A stretch of 64,000 nt of DNA, taken from positions 31,989-95,988 of the forward strand of contig QGON01000054.1 in assembly GCA_003660235.1 (NCBI GenBank), written 5' to 3'. The translations under genes were made by a program, and so were the position numbers. Source of the stretch: a bacterium endosymbiont of Escarpia laminata (lineage in GTDB: Bacteria > Pseudomonadota > Gammaproteobacteria > Chromatiales > Chromatiaceae). The notes under the pieces are model-generated. The model was given only the letters and a program-made list of their open reading frames with translations. It did not search any database and was not told where the DNA came from. Shown one piece after another: positions 46,582-55,851 of this stretch (position 1 is its first letter; each line of letters begins with the position of its first letter).

Positions 46582-47535
46582 TTAGATCGCGAAGGCGTCG
46601 AGAGCGGTGTTGATTGCAGCCAGCTTCTCTTCGTTGGTTTTATTGAGGCCTTTCGCGGAGAAATCCTCATATACGACGGCGTCTGGATCACGAAAGAGCA
46701 GACCCACCGGCAGTTTCGACTCGTCACGGGCGACCTTCATCGCCTCCATCCAGTCTGCAGGATCGTGTTCAATCTGCTCCTGGAACAACCGCTTCACGTT
46801 GTCGGCGGCCGGGATGCCGTTTTCGTGGGTCAGCAGCAGCATATTCTCAGGGTGGTCCTGATAAGGCTTGCAGAAGCTGTCCGAGAAGACGGGGCAGCGC
46901 TGTATGATGCGCACGAAGCTGGTGCCCCGGTGTTTATGGGCGGCCTTGATCGTTTCGTAGAGCAGCGGCGGGTTCCAGTCGGGCACCTGCGCCACGAAAG
47001 AGACGTTGGTAATACCCAGGGTCACCGTGAGCGGATTCATTGCCGGCAGCAACGCACCCTCCGGATGGGTGTTGGTACGCTCTCCAGTGGGGGTGGTGGG
47101 CGAGGTCTGCTTCTTGGTCAGGCCGTAGATGCCATTATCGAAGATCAATATGACCATATCCATGTTGTAGCGCATGGCATGGAGCCAGTGACCTCCACCG
47201 ATGGAGAAGCAGTCGCCGTCGCCGGTGCCGACCCAGACATCCAGGTCGGGGCGGCGCGCCTTGACGCCGTTGGCCAGCGGCAGGGCGCGGCCGTGCAGAC
47301 CGTGCAGACCGTAGGTGCCGACATAGTGGGGCAGGCGGCTGGAGCAGCCGATACCAGAGACGACGACACTCTTCTCCGGTGGCATCTGGGCATCGCGCAG
47401 GACGCGGTGAACGGTGTTGAGTACGGCAAAGTCGCCGCAACCGGGACACCAGCGGGCTTCACCGCCGGCGTAGTTACCGAGGGTGAAGTAGCGTTCAAAA
47501 ACGTCGACGGACCAGTCAGCTTTCAATCCAAACAT
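46582..47535 (-). CDS. korB: 2-oxoacid:ferredoxin oxidoreductase beta subunit (2-oxoglutarate type likely)
   Basis: This 317-residue subunit binds TPP and an Fe-S cluster. Motifs are RWCPGCGDFAVL, SGIGCSSRLPHYV, VGTGDGDCFSIGGGH (Mg-TPP binding) and DNGIYGLTKKQTSPTT. The set is typical of two-subunit KorAB/OGOR enzymes. Adjacent sucCD supports 2-oxoglutarate/succinyl-CoA as the substrate pair, but pyruvate cannot be excluded from sequence alone. The ATG has GAGGAG upstream and lies 13 bp after korA. Confidence 0.93.
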   Translation of the reverse strand: MFGLKADWSVDVFERYFTLGNYAGGEARWCPGCGDFAVLNTVHRVLRDAQMPPEKSVVVSGIGCSSRLPHYVGTYGLHGLHGRALPLANGVKARRPDLDVWVGTGDGDCFSIGGGHWLHAMRYNMDMVILIFDNGIYGLTKKQTSPTTPTGERTNTHPEGALLPAMNPLTVTLGITNVSFVAQVPDWNPPLLYETIKAAHKHRGTSFVRIIQRCPVFSDSFCKPYQDHPENMLLLTHENGIPAADNVKRLFQEQIEHDPADWMEAMKVARDESKLPVGLLFRDPDAVVYEDFSAKGLNKTNEEKLAAINTALDAFAI

Positions 47536-47548
47536 TTGGCTAATCTCC

Positions 47549-49459
47549 TCAGTTGTTCAGGGCATCGAGCCGCTGGTTGAATTCTTCCTGCAGCATACCT
47601 GGTTGCAGCGGATGGCCATAGACCACAGACCAGCAGTCTATGTCGATCAGGGTCTGCGCCCGCAACATCATGGCGAGTTGCGCATAGCGGCGGTTCTCTT
47701 CGGTGATCAGCGGGCCGTTAGGATCATCGCTGTAGTTGATCTCCACCGTCATGACCATCTTGAATTTGCTGAAGATCTCCTTCAATCCCGGTTCCAGTGG
47801 CGAGAGGAATCGCAAGTGGAGGGCGGAGATGCTCTTGCCCTCCCCGCGCAGAATGTCGACCGACTCTTCGATGGCACCCAGGGTTGAGCCCCAACCGACG
47901 ATGAGCAGATCGCCGCCCTCTTCATCGCCATGGACCTTCGGTGGTTTGAGGGTCTTCTGCAGGGCCGCGAGTTTGCGGCTGCGATGGGCCATGCTGGTCT
48001 GGTTGGTGTCTGAGTCGTAGGCGACCTTACTGCGATCGGTGTGGGAGAGACCGGTCAAGACATATTCTCCATTGCGCTGTCCCGGGATCGGACGCTGGGA
48101 GAGACCAGTGCCTTCATCCCAGTCGAAGGCCGGTACGGCGTCATCCCAGGGGGACTGATCGACCGGCGCGGAGAGCCACTCCTCCTGAATCTCAGGGCGG
48201 GTGTAGGGCTGTACGCCGGTAGCCAGATTGGCATCGGTGAGCAGAATGACAGGGGTACGGAAGGCCTCCGCCAGTTTGCGCGCCAAAACCACGAAATGAA
48301 AACACTCCTCGATGGTGGCGGCGGCGATGACCACCTTCGGTGCATCCCCCGGCTCGCCGTATATGGAGGAGAGCAGATCAGCCTGCTCCACCTTGGTGGG
48401 CAGGCCGGTGGAGGGACCGCCACGCTGCACGTCGACGATGACAAGCGGTACCTCGGCCATTACCGCAAGGCCGATCAGTTCGGTCTTCAGCGCCATGCCG
48501 GGACCCGAAGTGATAGTACAGGCAGTCTTGCCGGCGTAAGAGGCGCCGAGGGCAAAGCCCATCGCGGCGATCTCATCCTCGGCCTGATGTACGAAGCCAC
48601 CGACATTGCCAAAGACATCCGCAACATAGTGAGAGGCAGAGGTGGCCGGTGTAATCGGGTACATGGAGATCAGCTCCATGCCCGCCGCCATGACCCCCAG
48701 GCCAACCGCCTGGTTGCCATTGGTGATGATGGTCGGTTTGGTGGTGTCTGTGGTGTAGGGTGGAATTTCCCACAGATAGTCGAGGTGTTCAGCGGCAAAG
48801 GCGTAGCCGGAGTCAAACAGATCGATGTTGGGCTGGATTACCTTGTCACCCTTGTGCGCGAAGGTGTTGGCGATCTCCTTACGCCCCAGATCAGGTTCGC
48901 GGCTGAAGATATAACTGATCATGCCGAGCACGAACATGTTCTTGCCCTTGCGGGCATTGGAGACGATTTTCAGGCACGCCTCTTCCATCGGCAGTTCGTG
49001 CACGATCAGTCCGTGCTCGGCAAACTCTTTTACCGCTGCGCTGTATTGATTGCGGATCTTCTCGTCGGGATCGGTCTCCCACTTGTTTTCCAGCAGAACG
49101 ATGGTGCCTTCTTTATAGGCGCCGTTGGCGATGCGGGAGAAGAGTACCTGCTCATTGAAGGCGACAACCAGTTCGGCTTCGTTGCCCATATTCGTAATGT
49201 ACTTTGAGCCGATGCGAATACGGATGCCGGATGCGCCTGCGGGAGAGCGGGCCGGGGGTTGGATCTCCGCCGGAATGATCTCAACGGTCCAGACGCCGTT
49301 GCCCATCTTACCGCTGATATTGCCGAAGGTCTGGCCGCACTTCTGCGCGCCTTCACCCGAATCGGAGACGATCTCGACAATATATTCATCTACCTTTGCG
49401 GCGGTTTTGTTCCCGCCAATCTGCACGGCACTATCGCCGTTGTCAGCCTGTTGCGTCAT
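47549..49459 (-). CDS. korA: 2-oxoacid:ferredoxin oxidoreductase alpha subunit (gamma-alpha fusion)
   Basis: This 636-residue subunit has an N-terminal gamma domain (SDSGEGAQKCGQTFGNI, about residues 30-215) fused to the alpha domain (GNQAVGLGVMAAGMELISMY then PITPATSASHYV near 264, and RGGPSTGLPTKVEQADL). The C-terminal domain includes LIVGWGSTLGAI. It forms, with KorB, the enzyme that oxidatively decarboxylates or reductively carboxylates a 2-oxoacid using ferredoxin. It heads the minus-strand operon; AGGTGG precedes the ATG. Confidence 0.94.
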   Translation of the reverse strand: MTQQADNGDSAVQIGGNKTAAKVDEYIVEIVSDSGEGAQKCGQTFGNISGKMGNGVWTVEIIPAEIQPPARSPAGASGIRIRIGSKYITNMGNEAELVVAFNEQVLFSRIANGAYKEGTIVLLENKWETDPDEKIRNQYSAAVKEFAEHGLIVHELPMEEACLKIVSNARKGKNMFVLGMISYIFSREPDLGRKEIANTFAHKGDKVIQPNIDLFDSGYAFAAEHLDYLWEIPPYTTDTTKPTIITNGNQAVGLGVMAAGMELISMYPITPATSASHYVADVFGNVGGFVHQAEDEIAAMGFALGASYAGKTACTITSGPGMALKTELIGLAVMAEVPLVIVDVQRGGPSTGLPTKVEQADLLSSIYGEPGDAPKVVIAAATIEECFHFVVLARKLAEAFRTPVILLTDANLATGVQPYTRPEIQEEWLSAPVDQSPWDDAVPAFDWDEGTGLSQRPIPGQRNGEYVLTGLSHTDRSKVAYDSDTNQTSMAHRSRKLAALQKTLKPPKVHGDEEGGDLLIVGWGSTLGAIEESVDILRGEGKSISALHLRFLSPLEPGLKEIFSKFKMVMTVEINYSDDPNGPLITEENRRYAQLAMMLRAQTLIDIDCWSVVYGHPLQPGMLQEEFNQRLDALNN

Positions 49460-49944
49460 ATACCACCTGTTTTATGCTGCGTGTTGCCGTGGGCCGGAGG
49501 CCCAGCTGAAAAGGCGCGAGCGGTTCAAGTCTGTCGACTTTCCTGGGGTTTGTGTACCGGCAGATCTAGGATCTGCTTGGGATGGGGCCTGCCACGAAGT
49601 TTCTATCGCCTGTCCGGTATGGAACGCCAACCAGCGCCTGGAAACCTGTGGAGCCTCAAGTCCCAACGGACAGGAGAGCGCAATTTCAAAAGGGGAAAAT
49701 ATCTCAAAACCAACGGTTTGGGTCAATGTTTTTGTCCTGTTAAATCATGGGCTTTCCTGACAACTCTTTAATATTCATGTGCTTATTCCATGTATGACGC
49801 TTCTGTCAAAAGATGGGCATATGGTGATGTTCCAATAATCAGGCTGCCAGAATCAATTGTCCATGCGGTCGTGATTTTTTCTGAAGAAGCTTCTCTGCTA
49901 GGCTTGGCGTGACATCAATAATTTTAATGAAGGTTTGAGTTGGC
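49460..49944. other. Intergenic region upstream of korA
   Basis: This 485-bp divergent gap has no supported gene; the short frames here do not resemble proteins. It holds hairpins GGGCC/GGCCC near 49490 and GCAGATC/GATCTGC at 49560-49576 and must contain the kor promoter. No FNR-like box was recognised. Confidence 0.5.
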
Positions 49945-50298
49945 ATGCCAAAGGATATCTTTAGAAATTTTGCCTTGGGGTTGGCGATCATCATGCTGGG
50001 CGTCTGGGGTGTGATCCTGATCATCGTTCCAGGAGAGATCACCCACATGTTCAGCAATGAACCGGTAAATCATGCATTCGCCGGCATGATGGGTGGGGCG
50101 TTGCTCGGTCTGGCACTGATCTCTCTGGCAAGTATCACCCAGTGGATGAGCGCGCCGCGGGGATTGGGGCTGGCGATGATGATTTTGGTGGTCGAGGCCA
50201 CCTACCTCATGCTCGTTACCGGGGTGATGCTGGTGACGCCGCTGACCACCGTGAGCCTGGTAACGGCAGCGGCTGTGGCCTTTTTCCTCTTGATCTGA
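49945..50298 (+). CDS. Small integral membrane protein of unknown function
   Basis: The 117-residue product has four hydrophobic segments (about residues 8-28, 45-65, 72-92, 95-116) and little else. I do not recognise a family. It is transcribed away from korA and converges on the NuoF-like gene, with a REP-like palindrome between them. Confidence 0.65.
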   Translation: MPKDIFRNFALGLAIIMLGVWGVILIIVPGEITHMFSNEPVNHAFAGMMGGALLGLALISLASITQWMSAPRGLGLAMMILVVEATYLMLVTGVMLVTPLTTVSLVTAAAVAFFLLI

Positions 50299-50366
50299 CA
50301 TGTTACGCGTAGGCGGGTTCAAGCATGGCAGAATCGGCAATCCATATGTCCCGGTGATTCGAAAAT

Positions 50367-50392
50367 GCCCGATCCGCTGCGCTTGATCGCGC
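50367..50392. repeat. REP-like palindrome (AAGCG-core family, imperfect)
   Basis: GCCCGATC, core CGCTGCGCTT and GATCGCGC form the inverted orientation of the 22490-22515 repeat with one mismatch in the right arm. It lies between convergent genes. Confidence 0.7.
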
Positions 50393-50402
50393 CTGCGTCC
50401 CA

Positions 50403-51692
50403 TTAGTCGGTGCCGCCAAAATTCCCCATTCCAAAACGGCTGGCGGGCATGATCGCCTCCTCATACTCCTCCTTGAAGTGGTAGAGGGAACTCTCCAGTA
50501 CCTTCACCGCGCCGTCCAGCAGATGGCAGCGACCGGTACCAGGCAACATTTCGCACAGACTGTAGAGTGAATCCAGGTCGGCCTGACTGCCCTGCCCCGT
50601 GTCTATTTTGCTCAACAGGCGGGAGATGTAGTAGGTGCCGGTCTTACATGGAGGACATTGGCCGCAGGAGGAATCGGCAAAGAAGTTGACGTACTCGGTG
50701 ACCCGCTTGACGATGCCGGTGCCCTCCGAGACGATGATCATGGCGCCGGTGCCCAGCGCCGAGCGGCGTGCAGCCACTGAATCGAAGTCGAGAGGCACGT
50801 CCAGGTCCATCGGGGTCAGGATGGTGTTTGAGGGGCCGCCGGTGAACACTGCCTTCAACAGTTTACCCACCAGCATACCGCCGCCGTAGTCGAAGATCAG
50901 ATCCGCCAGTGGTGTGCCCATCGGCAGTTCGTAGGCGCCGGGTTTGAGGACATCGCCACTGAGGCAGTAGATCTTGGTGCCGCTGGCTTCACCGACTCCC
51001 TGGTCCCGGTACCAGGCCGCGCCATGTTTGATGATGTGGCCCACATTGGCGATGGTTTCGGTGTTGTTGATGAGTGTGGGATGGCCGTGTACTCCCGATT
51101 CTGCGGGAAACGGCGGCTTGCCCCGGGGAAAGGGAAAGTTGCCCTCCACCGATTCGATGGCGGCGGTCTCTTCGCCGCCGATGTAGTGTCCGGAGGTGGC
51201 CATTACCTCGAACTCCACCGGCTGGCCGGTCTTTTTCGATAGCGAGAAATAGAGTTCCGACTCTTCCCACTGGGCCACGGCGGCCCGCATGTTCTCCAGA
51301 GATGCCTTCTGTTCCGGGTTGATGTAGAAGATGATGCGGTTGATGCCGCAGGCCAGGGCGCAGATACAGGCCCCTTCAATCACCTGATGCGGCGTCTCCT
51401 CCAGCAGGATACGATCCTTGAAGGTGCCGGGTTCATCTTCGTTGCCGTTGACGATCAGATATTTTTCCGTGGCGTCCTCTTGGGCGGCCATGTACTGCCA
51501 CTTTTTATAGGTTGGAAAGCCGCTGCCCCCCAGCCCCCGCAGGCCCGCTTGCCGGATGGTTTCTATCAGGTCTTCCGGCTCTTCGAGCAGGGCCAACTGC
51601 AGTCCTTCGCTGCCGGCAACGGCTTTCCACGCCTTAAAATCGGCGCCGACCCTTTGGTTCTCGTTGAGCAGTACTTGATTGAGATTATCCAT
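50403..51692 (-). CDS. NuoF-like NADH-binding flavoprotein subunit
   Basis: This 429-residue protein has the NuoF layout: GLRGLGGSGFPTYKKW (FMN/NADH site), NGNEDEPGTFKDR, the SLBB region, and a [4Fe-4S] motif CGQCPPCKTGTYY with a distal Cys in GTGRCHLLDG. It lies 6 bp after the FrdA-like gene, with no nuoE or nuoG, so it is not complex I. The likely role is the NADH entry module of a soluble fumarate reductase/succinate dehydrogenase-like complex, as in the NADH-dependent fumarate reductase known from Hydrogenobacter. NADH use is inferred from the fold. Confidence 0.87.
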   Translation of the reverse strand: MDNLNQVLLNENQRVGADFKAWKAVAGSEGLQLALLEEPEDLIETIRQAGLRGLGGSGFPTYKKWQYMAAQEDATEKYLIVNGNEDEPGTFKDRILLEETPHQVIEGACICALACGINRIIFYINPEQKASLENMRAAVAQWEESELYFSLSKKTGQPVEFEVMATSGHYIGGEETAAIESVEGNFPFPRGKPPFPAESGVHGHPTLINNTETIANVGHIIKHGAAWYRDQGVGEASGTKIYCLSGDVLKPGAYELPMGTPLADLIFDYGGGMLVGKLLKAVFTGGPSNTILTPMDLDVPLDFDSVAARRSALGTGAMIIVSEGTGIVKRVTEYVNFFADSSCGQCPPCKTGTYYISRLLSKIDTGQGSQADLDSLYSLCEMLPGTGRCHLLDGAVKVLESSLYHFKEEYEEAIMPASRFGMGNFGGTD

Positions 51693-51698
51693 GAGATC

Positions 51699-53312
51699 CT
51701 ATTTGGCTTTGTGCAGGCCGTCGTAGTCCGAGTCGGTCTCGAACTTGGCATAGTCGGGAAACAGCATCGGTCCCTGATTCTCCATCGGCATATCGGCGAG
51801 GGTCAGCTGACGGCGCAGTTCGCTCAGGTGCTCGGTGGAGACGTTGCTGTGTGGGCGGCCGTGAACCTCTGTGGCTGCATGCTCCCCGGCCCTGCGGCCG
51901 AAGCTGATGATGTCGAGCAGGGAGTTGCCCATCAGCCGGTTTTTGCCGTGGATGCCGCCACAGACCTCACCAATACAGTAGAGTCCGCGCACGGTGGAGC
52001 AGCCGTTGCCGTCGATCACCACGCCGCCGTTCTGATAGTGCAGCGTCGGAAAGATCAACAGTGGCTTCTGAGCCGGATCGATACCGCATTTGCGGCCGAG
52101 CTGCAGCAGCTTGGGGAAACGGCTCTTCAGGATGCCGGGGTTTCGCAACTCCACGCCAGGGGTGTCGAGCCAGACGCCGCGGGTCGTTTCATTGACCTGG
52201 ACGCCCCTGCCCTCTTCGCACTCCCGCAGGATTGCGGCGGCGACGTGATCCCGTGGCCCGAGTTCGTCGACGAACCGGTCGCCGTGGCCATTCAGCAGAT
52301 AGGCTCCGGCAGAGCGTACCCCTTCGGTGATCAGGGTTCCGGCAAGGTGTTGCGGATAGGCCAGGCCCGAGGGGTGATACTGGAAGGAGTCGAGATCACG
52401 TAGTTTTGCCCCCATCCGGTAGGCCATCACCAGGCCGTCGCCGGTGGCGCCGAAGTGGTTCGATGTGGGAAAACCATTAAGGTGCATGCGGCCGATGCCG
52501 CCGGTGGCGAGTATCACTGCCTTTGCTTTTACCAGGGTGTAAGAGCAGTTTTTCAGTGAAGAGACAACGGCACCTGCGCAGTGGCCCTGATCGTTGGAGA
52601 GCAGTTCCACCGTCGGGTTGTAGTCCCAGACCTCGATGCCGGTGTTAGTCAGCGCCTCGCGCAGTACCCGCATCATCTCCAGGCCGGTGTAGTCCCGATA
52701 ATAGACGACGCGGGGGGCGGAGGTGCCGCCTGCGCGGCGTGTCAGCAGATCGCCGTATTTGTCCACGTCGAACTGCATGCCCTGTTGGATCAGCCAGCGG
52801 ATGACGTTCGGGCCGTCCATTACCATCTGCGCCGCCAGTGGTTTGTCCACATAGTGGTGGCCGCCCTTGATGGTGTCGTCATAGTGCATCTGGGGGGTGT
52901 CCCCCTTCTCCACTGAGGTCTGGATGCCCCCTTCGGCCATCACGGTGTTGCTGTCACCCAGCCGCAGCTTGGTGGCCAGGATCACCTTCGCGCCATTGCG
53001 GGCGGCAGTCAGTGCAGCGGTGCATCCGGCACCGCCGCCGCCCACCACCAGAATGTCGGTCTCCACGGTGTTGGCCCCGGCCAGATCGGCCTCTTCAATA
53101 CGGGCATCCGATTGCAGGACGTCGGCCAGTTGTTTGTGACAGACATCGCCCTGGTTGGGGCCGACTCTGAGGGTGGTCATGGAGTCCGGCATGTAATCGG
53201 GGTGGAACTGCTCAAGCAGATCCCGGGTTTTTGTTTGGTCGTTGCTGGGCTCGCGAAAGCGCTGTGGCGTGTAGTTGCCGAGTGCATCGCTGTAGGGGAT
53301 TCCGTTGGTCAT
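51699..53312 (-). CDS. Fumarate reductase/succinate dehydrogenase-type flavoprotein subunit
   Basis: This 537-residue FAD protein has the dinucleotide motif DILVVGGGGAGCTAALTAAR after a 75-residue N-terminal extension. It then shows MAEGGIQTS (covalent-FAD-type region), FQYHPSGLA, and the catalytic and substrate segments TEGVRSAGAYL and PTLHYQNGGVVID. The C terminus is shorter than in SdhA/FrdA. With FrdB-like and NuoF-like partners and no membrane anchor gene, it is probably soluble and may reduce fumarate; L-aspartate oxidase is less likely given the FeS partner. Confidence 0.88.
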   Translation of the reverse strand: MTNGIPYSDALGNYTPQRFREPSNDQTKTRDLLEQFHPDYMPDSMTTLRVGPNQGDVCHKQLADVLQSDARIEEADLAGANTVETDILVVGGGGAGCTAALTAARNGAKVILATKLRLGDSNTVMAEGGIQTSVEKGDTPQMHYDDTIKGGHHYVDKPLAAQMVMDGPNVIRWLIQQGMQFDVDKYGDLLTRRAGGTSAPRVVYYRDYTGLEMMRVLREALTNTGIEVWDYNPTVELLSNDQGHCAGAVVSSLKNCSYTLVKAKAVILATGGIGRMHLNGFPTSNHFGATGDGLVMAYRMGAKLRDLDSFQYHPSGLAYPQHLAGTLITEGVRSAGAYLLNGHGDRFVDELGPRDHVAAAILRECEEGRGVQVNETTRGVWLDTPGVELRNPGILKSRFPKLLQLGRKCGIDPAQKPLLIFPTLHYQNGGVVIDGNGCSTVRGLYCIGEVCGGIHGKNRLMGNSLLDIISFGRRAGEHAATEVHGRPHSNVSTEHLSELRRQLTLADMPMENQGPMLFPDYAKFETDSDYDGLHKAK

Positions 53313-53349
53313 GGTTACCAGTCTGTTTTGGGATTGTAGGGCAGTCGGG

Positions 53350-53976
53350 TTACTGTGTGATCTGCAGGTCGCCTTTGCGGAGCATTTCCAGGCGGTTGAT
53401 CAGGTTTGACGGACGGATGTGGAAATAGGCGGTGACGCGGCGGGAGAAGAGTCCCACATGGTTGGGGGCGATAAGCTCCGGGCAGGCGGTCATGCAGAAG
53501 TTGCACATTACGCATTCGACGAACAGCTCCCCTGCTTCGCCGAAGCGCCCCTTGCTGGCAAGTTCAACGCCGCGTTCGACCTCAATCCCTTTGGGGCAGG
53601 ACTTGTCGCAGCCGCCACAGTGCCGGCAGTGATCGGCTTCCGGGAAGATCTGATGGAACTTGTCCTGCACCTCCCAGGAGTTCTTGATCTCTTCCAGTTG
53701 GTATGTGTGGTGGGTTGGGTTGGGGAAGACAAGAAAGATGACCTCCATCCCCTCCTCCACCAGCAGCTGACAACCCAGCTCCATTTTGAGCTCGTGGCTG
53801 TCGGCGCGGCGCACCATGATCCGGCAGGAGCCGCAGACGCCTTCAAGGCAGCCGACGCTTTTTACCCGTGGATAACCTGCATGCCACAGCGCCTGTATGA
53901 CCGAAAGGGACCCGGGAGCGGTGATGGACTTGCTGTTGATGGTCAGGTTAACGGGTTGTTCGCTTGTCTCACTCAT
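53350..53976 (-). CDS. Fumarate reductase/succinate dehydrogenase-type iron-sulfur subunit
   Basis: This 208-residue subunit has an N-terminal 2Fe-2S domain (SVGCLEGVCGSCRIMVRRA) and two 4Fe-4S motifs (CRHCGGCDKSCPKG and CVMCNFCMTACPE). It is shorter than SdhB and resembles the N-terminal half of the thiol:fumarate reductase subunit TfrB. The ATG at 53976 (MSETSEQPVN) is preferred over 54033 because it starts at the 2Fe-2S domain. It is the first gene of a three-gene minus-strand operon. Confidence 0.86.
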   Translation of the reverse strand: MSETSEQPVNLTINSKSITAPGSLSVIQALWHAGYPRVKSVGCLEGVCGSCRIMVRRADSHELKMELGCQLLVEEGMEVIFLVFPNPTHHTYQLEEIKNSWEVQDKFHQIFPEADHCRHCGGCDKSCPKGIEVERGVELASKGRFGEAGELFVECVMCNFCMTACPELIAPNHVGLFSRRVTAYFHIRPSNLINRLEMLRKGDLQITQ

Positions 53977-54523
53977 AAATTCTGGAAAAAGTTGTTGTTC
54001 AATACATCGATTATCAGGACGCCGTGCAGACATCTGCGGCGTTATGTATGTGCGGTGCTTTTGAGGAAATCAGAGCCCGACTTTGGCCCCATAAGACTAA
54101 AGTCGCCAATTCTTTTTAAATCAATCGGTTATTGTATATTTTTTGCGCTGTTTGCGCACATCCAGGCAAATTTCAGCCTGTCTGCCCGATTTGTTAATGG
54201 CTAATCATAGCGTAACCTGGGGTGGTGGTAAAAAATCTGGTCTATATTTTGAAGGGCAGAAAAATTCTGTTTGCAGCAGTGTGCATCCAGCACTGCGGCA
54301 GTTGAGTACCCATGACAATAGATGGCGCTGCATAAAGGTTCCGAACATTGCACAGGAGCGGCGTCTCACCGAGAATGGGCAAGGGTTAGAGCATTCGCCG
54401 CGAGGACGGCTCCTGCAAGTGTTCGGGGCGGATCTCTCGATCCCTTTGGGATTATTGTGCAACGCCAGTTAACAACAACGGTCAATGGCCCTGCCTGAAA
54501 AGGTTGGTGCCGAGGAGTTCAAG
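53977..54523. other. Divergent intergenic region between frdB-like and gltA, with a REP-like repeat
   Basis: This gap of about 545 bp holds promoters for both directions but no supported gene. At 54350-54418 lies a REP-like element with GCACAGGAGCGGCG on one side and CGCCGCGAGGACGGCTCCTG on the other, related to 56620-56690. A gltA ribosome binding site (GAGGAG) is at its right end. Confidence 0.6.
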
Positions 54524-55819
54524 ATGGCTGACAAGACCTTTACCCTTACCAACGATGAGACGGGTGATGCGATCAAGCTGATGGTGCGTGAGTCGGTGCA
54601 GGGTCCTCCGGCGGTCGATGTCACCAGTCTCTACCGGCAGATGGGGGTCTTTACCTACGATCCGGGTTTTATGTCCACAGCCAGCTGTAACAGCGGCATC
54701 ACCTATATCGACGGCGAAGAGGGGATACTCGAATACCGGGGTTATCCCATCGAACAGCTGGCGGAGAGTGGCAACTTTATCGAAGTGGCCTACCTGCTGC
54801 TCTACGGCGAACTGCCCAATAAGGATGAGTTGGAACAGTTTGACGGAGTCATCACCCACCACACGATGATCAACGAGAGCCTGAAGAGTTTTTTCAATGG
54901 GTTTCAAAATAATGCCCATCCGATGGCGGTCATGGTCGGCGTGGTCGGATCGCTGTCGGCCTTCTATCACGACTCCCTCGATATCAACGACCCGCGTCAC
55001 CGGGAGATCTCCGCCCATCGGCTGATCTCCAAGATGCCCACCATCGCTGCCGCCAGCTACAAACACAGCATCGGCGAACCGATCATGTATCCGCAGAATA
55101 GTCTCTCCTACTGCGCGAACCTGCTGCACATGATGTATGCCACCCCTTGTGAGGATTATGAGCCGGATCCGGTGGCAGTGAAGGCGTTGAACCTGCTTTT
55201 TATCCTGCATGCCGACCATGAGCAGAATGCAAGCACCTCCACGGTGCGTCTGGCCGGCAGTTCCCAGGCCAACCCTTTTGCCTGTATCGCAGCGGGTATC
55301 GCATCGCTTTGGGGGCCTGCCCACGGTGGGGCCAATGAGGCGGTGTTGGATATGCTCACTGAGATCGGCGATGTCTCGAATATCGACAAATATATCGCCC
55401 GCGCCAAGGATAAGAATGACAAGTTCCGCCTCATGGGTTTTGGTCATCGGGTCTATAAAAACCGCGATCCGCGGGCGACCCTCACCCGCAAGGTCAGTCA
55501 CGAGTGTCTGCAGGCCCTGGCGGATCAGAACAATCCAATGTTCGAGCTGGCGATGCGTCTGGAGGAGATTGCGCTCAGTGACGACTATTTCATCGAACGC
55601 AAGCTCTACCCCAACATCGACTTCTACTCCGGTATCATCTACCGGGCTCTGGGCATTCCCAACAACATGTTCACGGTGATGTTCTCCATCGCCCGCACCG
55701 TGGGTTGGGTGGCTCACTGGCTGGAGATGATGGACGACCCGCTACAGCGGATCGGCCGTCCCAGGCAGCTCTATAACGGCTATCAACGGCGGCAGTATGT
55801 GCCGCTGGATGAGCGTTAG
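54524..55819 (+). CDS. gltA: Type II citrate synthase
   Basis: This 431-residue enzyme condenses acetyl-CoA and oxaloacetate. It has the N-terminal domain of the hexameric gram-negative type, [20 protein letters not shown] with a catalytic His, [31 protein letters not shown] and the catalytic Asp in NIDFYSG. The start at 54524 is preferred for its GAGGAG site. It lies divergently next to the fumarate-reductase-like operon, consistent with a TCA gene neighbourhood; a reversed (citrate-cleaving) use is possible but not shown. Confidence 0.96.
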   Translation: MADKTFTLTNDETGDAIKLMVRESVQGPPAVDVTSLYRQMGVFTYDPGFMSTASCNSGITYIDGEEGILEYRGYPIEQLAESGNFIEVAYLLLYGELPNKDELEQFDGVITHHTMINESLKSFFNGFQNNAHPMAVMVGVVGSLSAFYHDSLDINDPRHREISAHRLISKMPTIAAASYKHSIGEPIMYPQNSLSYCANLLHMMYATPCEDYEPDPVAVKALNLLFILHADHEQNASTSTVRLAGSSQANPFACIAAGIASLWGPAHGGANEAVLDMLTEIGDVSNIDKYIARAKDKNDKFRLMGFGHRVYKNRDPRATLTRKVSHECLQALADQNNPMFELAMRLEEIALSDDYFIERKLYPNIDFYSGIIYRALGIPNNMFTVMFSIARTVGWVAHWLEMMDDPLQRIGRPRQLYNGYQRRQYVPLDER

Positions 55820-55851
55820 GGGTTGGGTCGCAGGAAGCTCCGCAGTCGGGG

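Noticed and set aside
44851..47580. A 909-codon open frame on the plus strand, antisense to korB and the 819-aa gene
   Set aside because: The opposite strand encodes clear KorB motifs and a ferredoxin-containing protein; long antisense frames arise from GC-rich codon bias, and this one has no recognisable domains.
50403..51692. NuoF-like gene as part of complex I or a NAD-reducing hydrogenase
   Set aside because: No nuoE, nuoG, hydrogenase or other complex I genes are adjacent, and it is tightly linked to the FrdA/FrdB-like genes.
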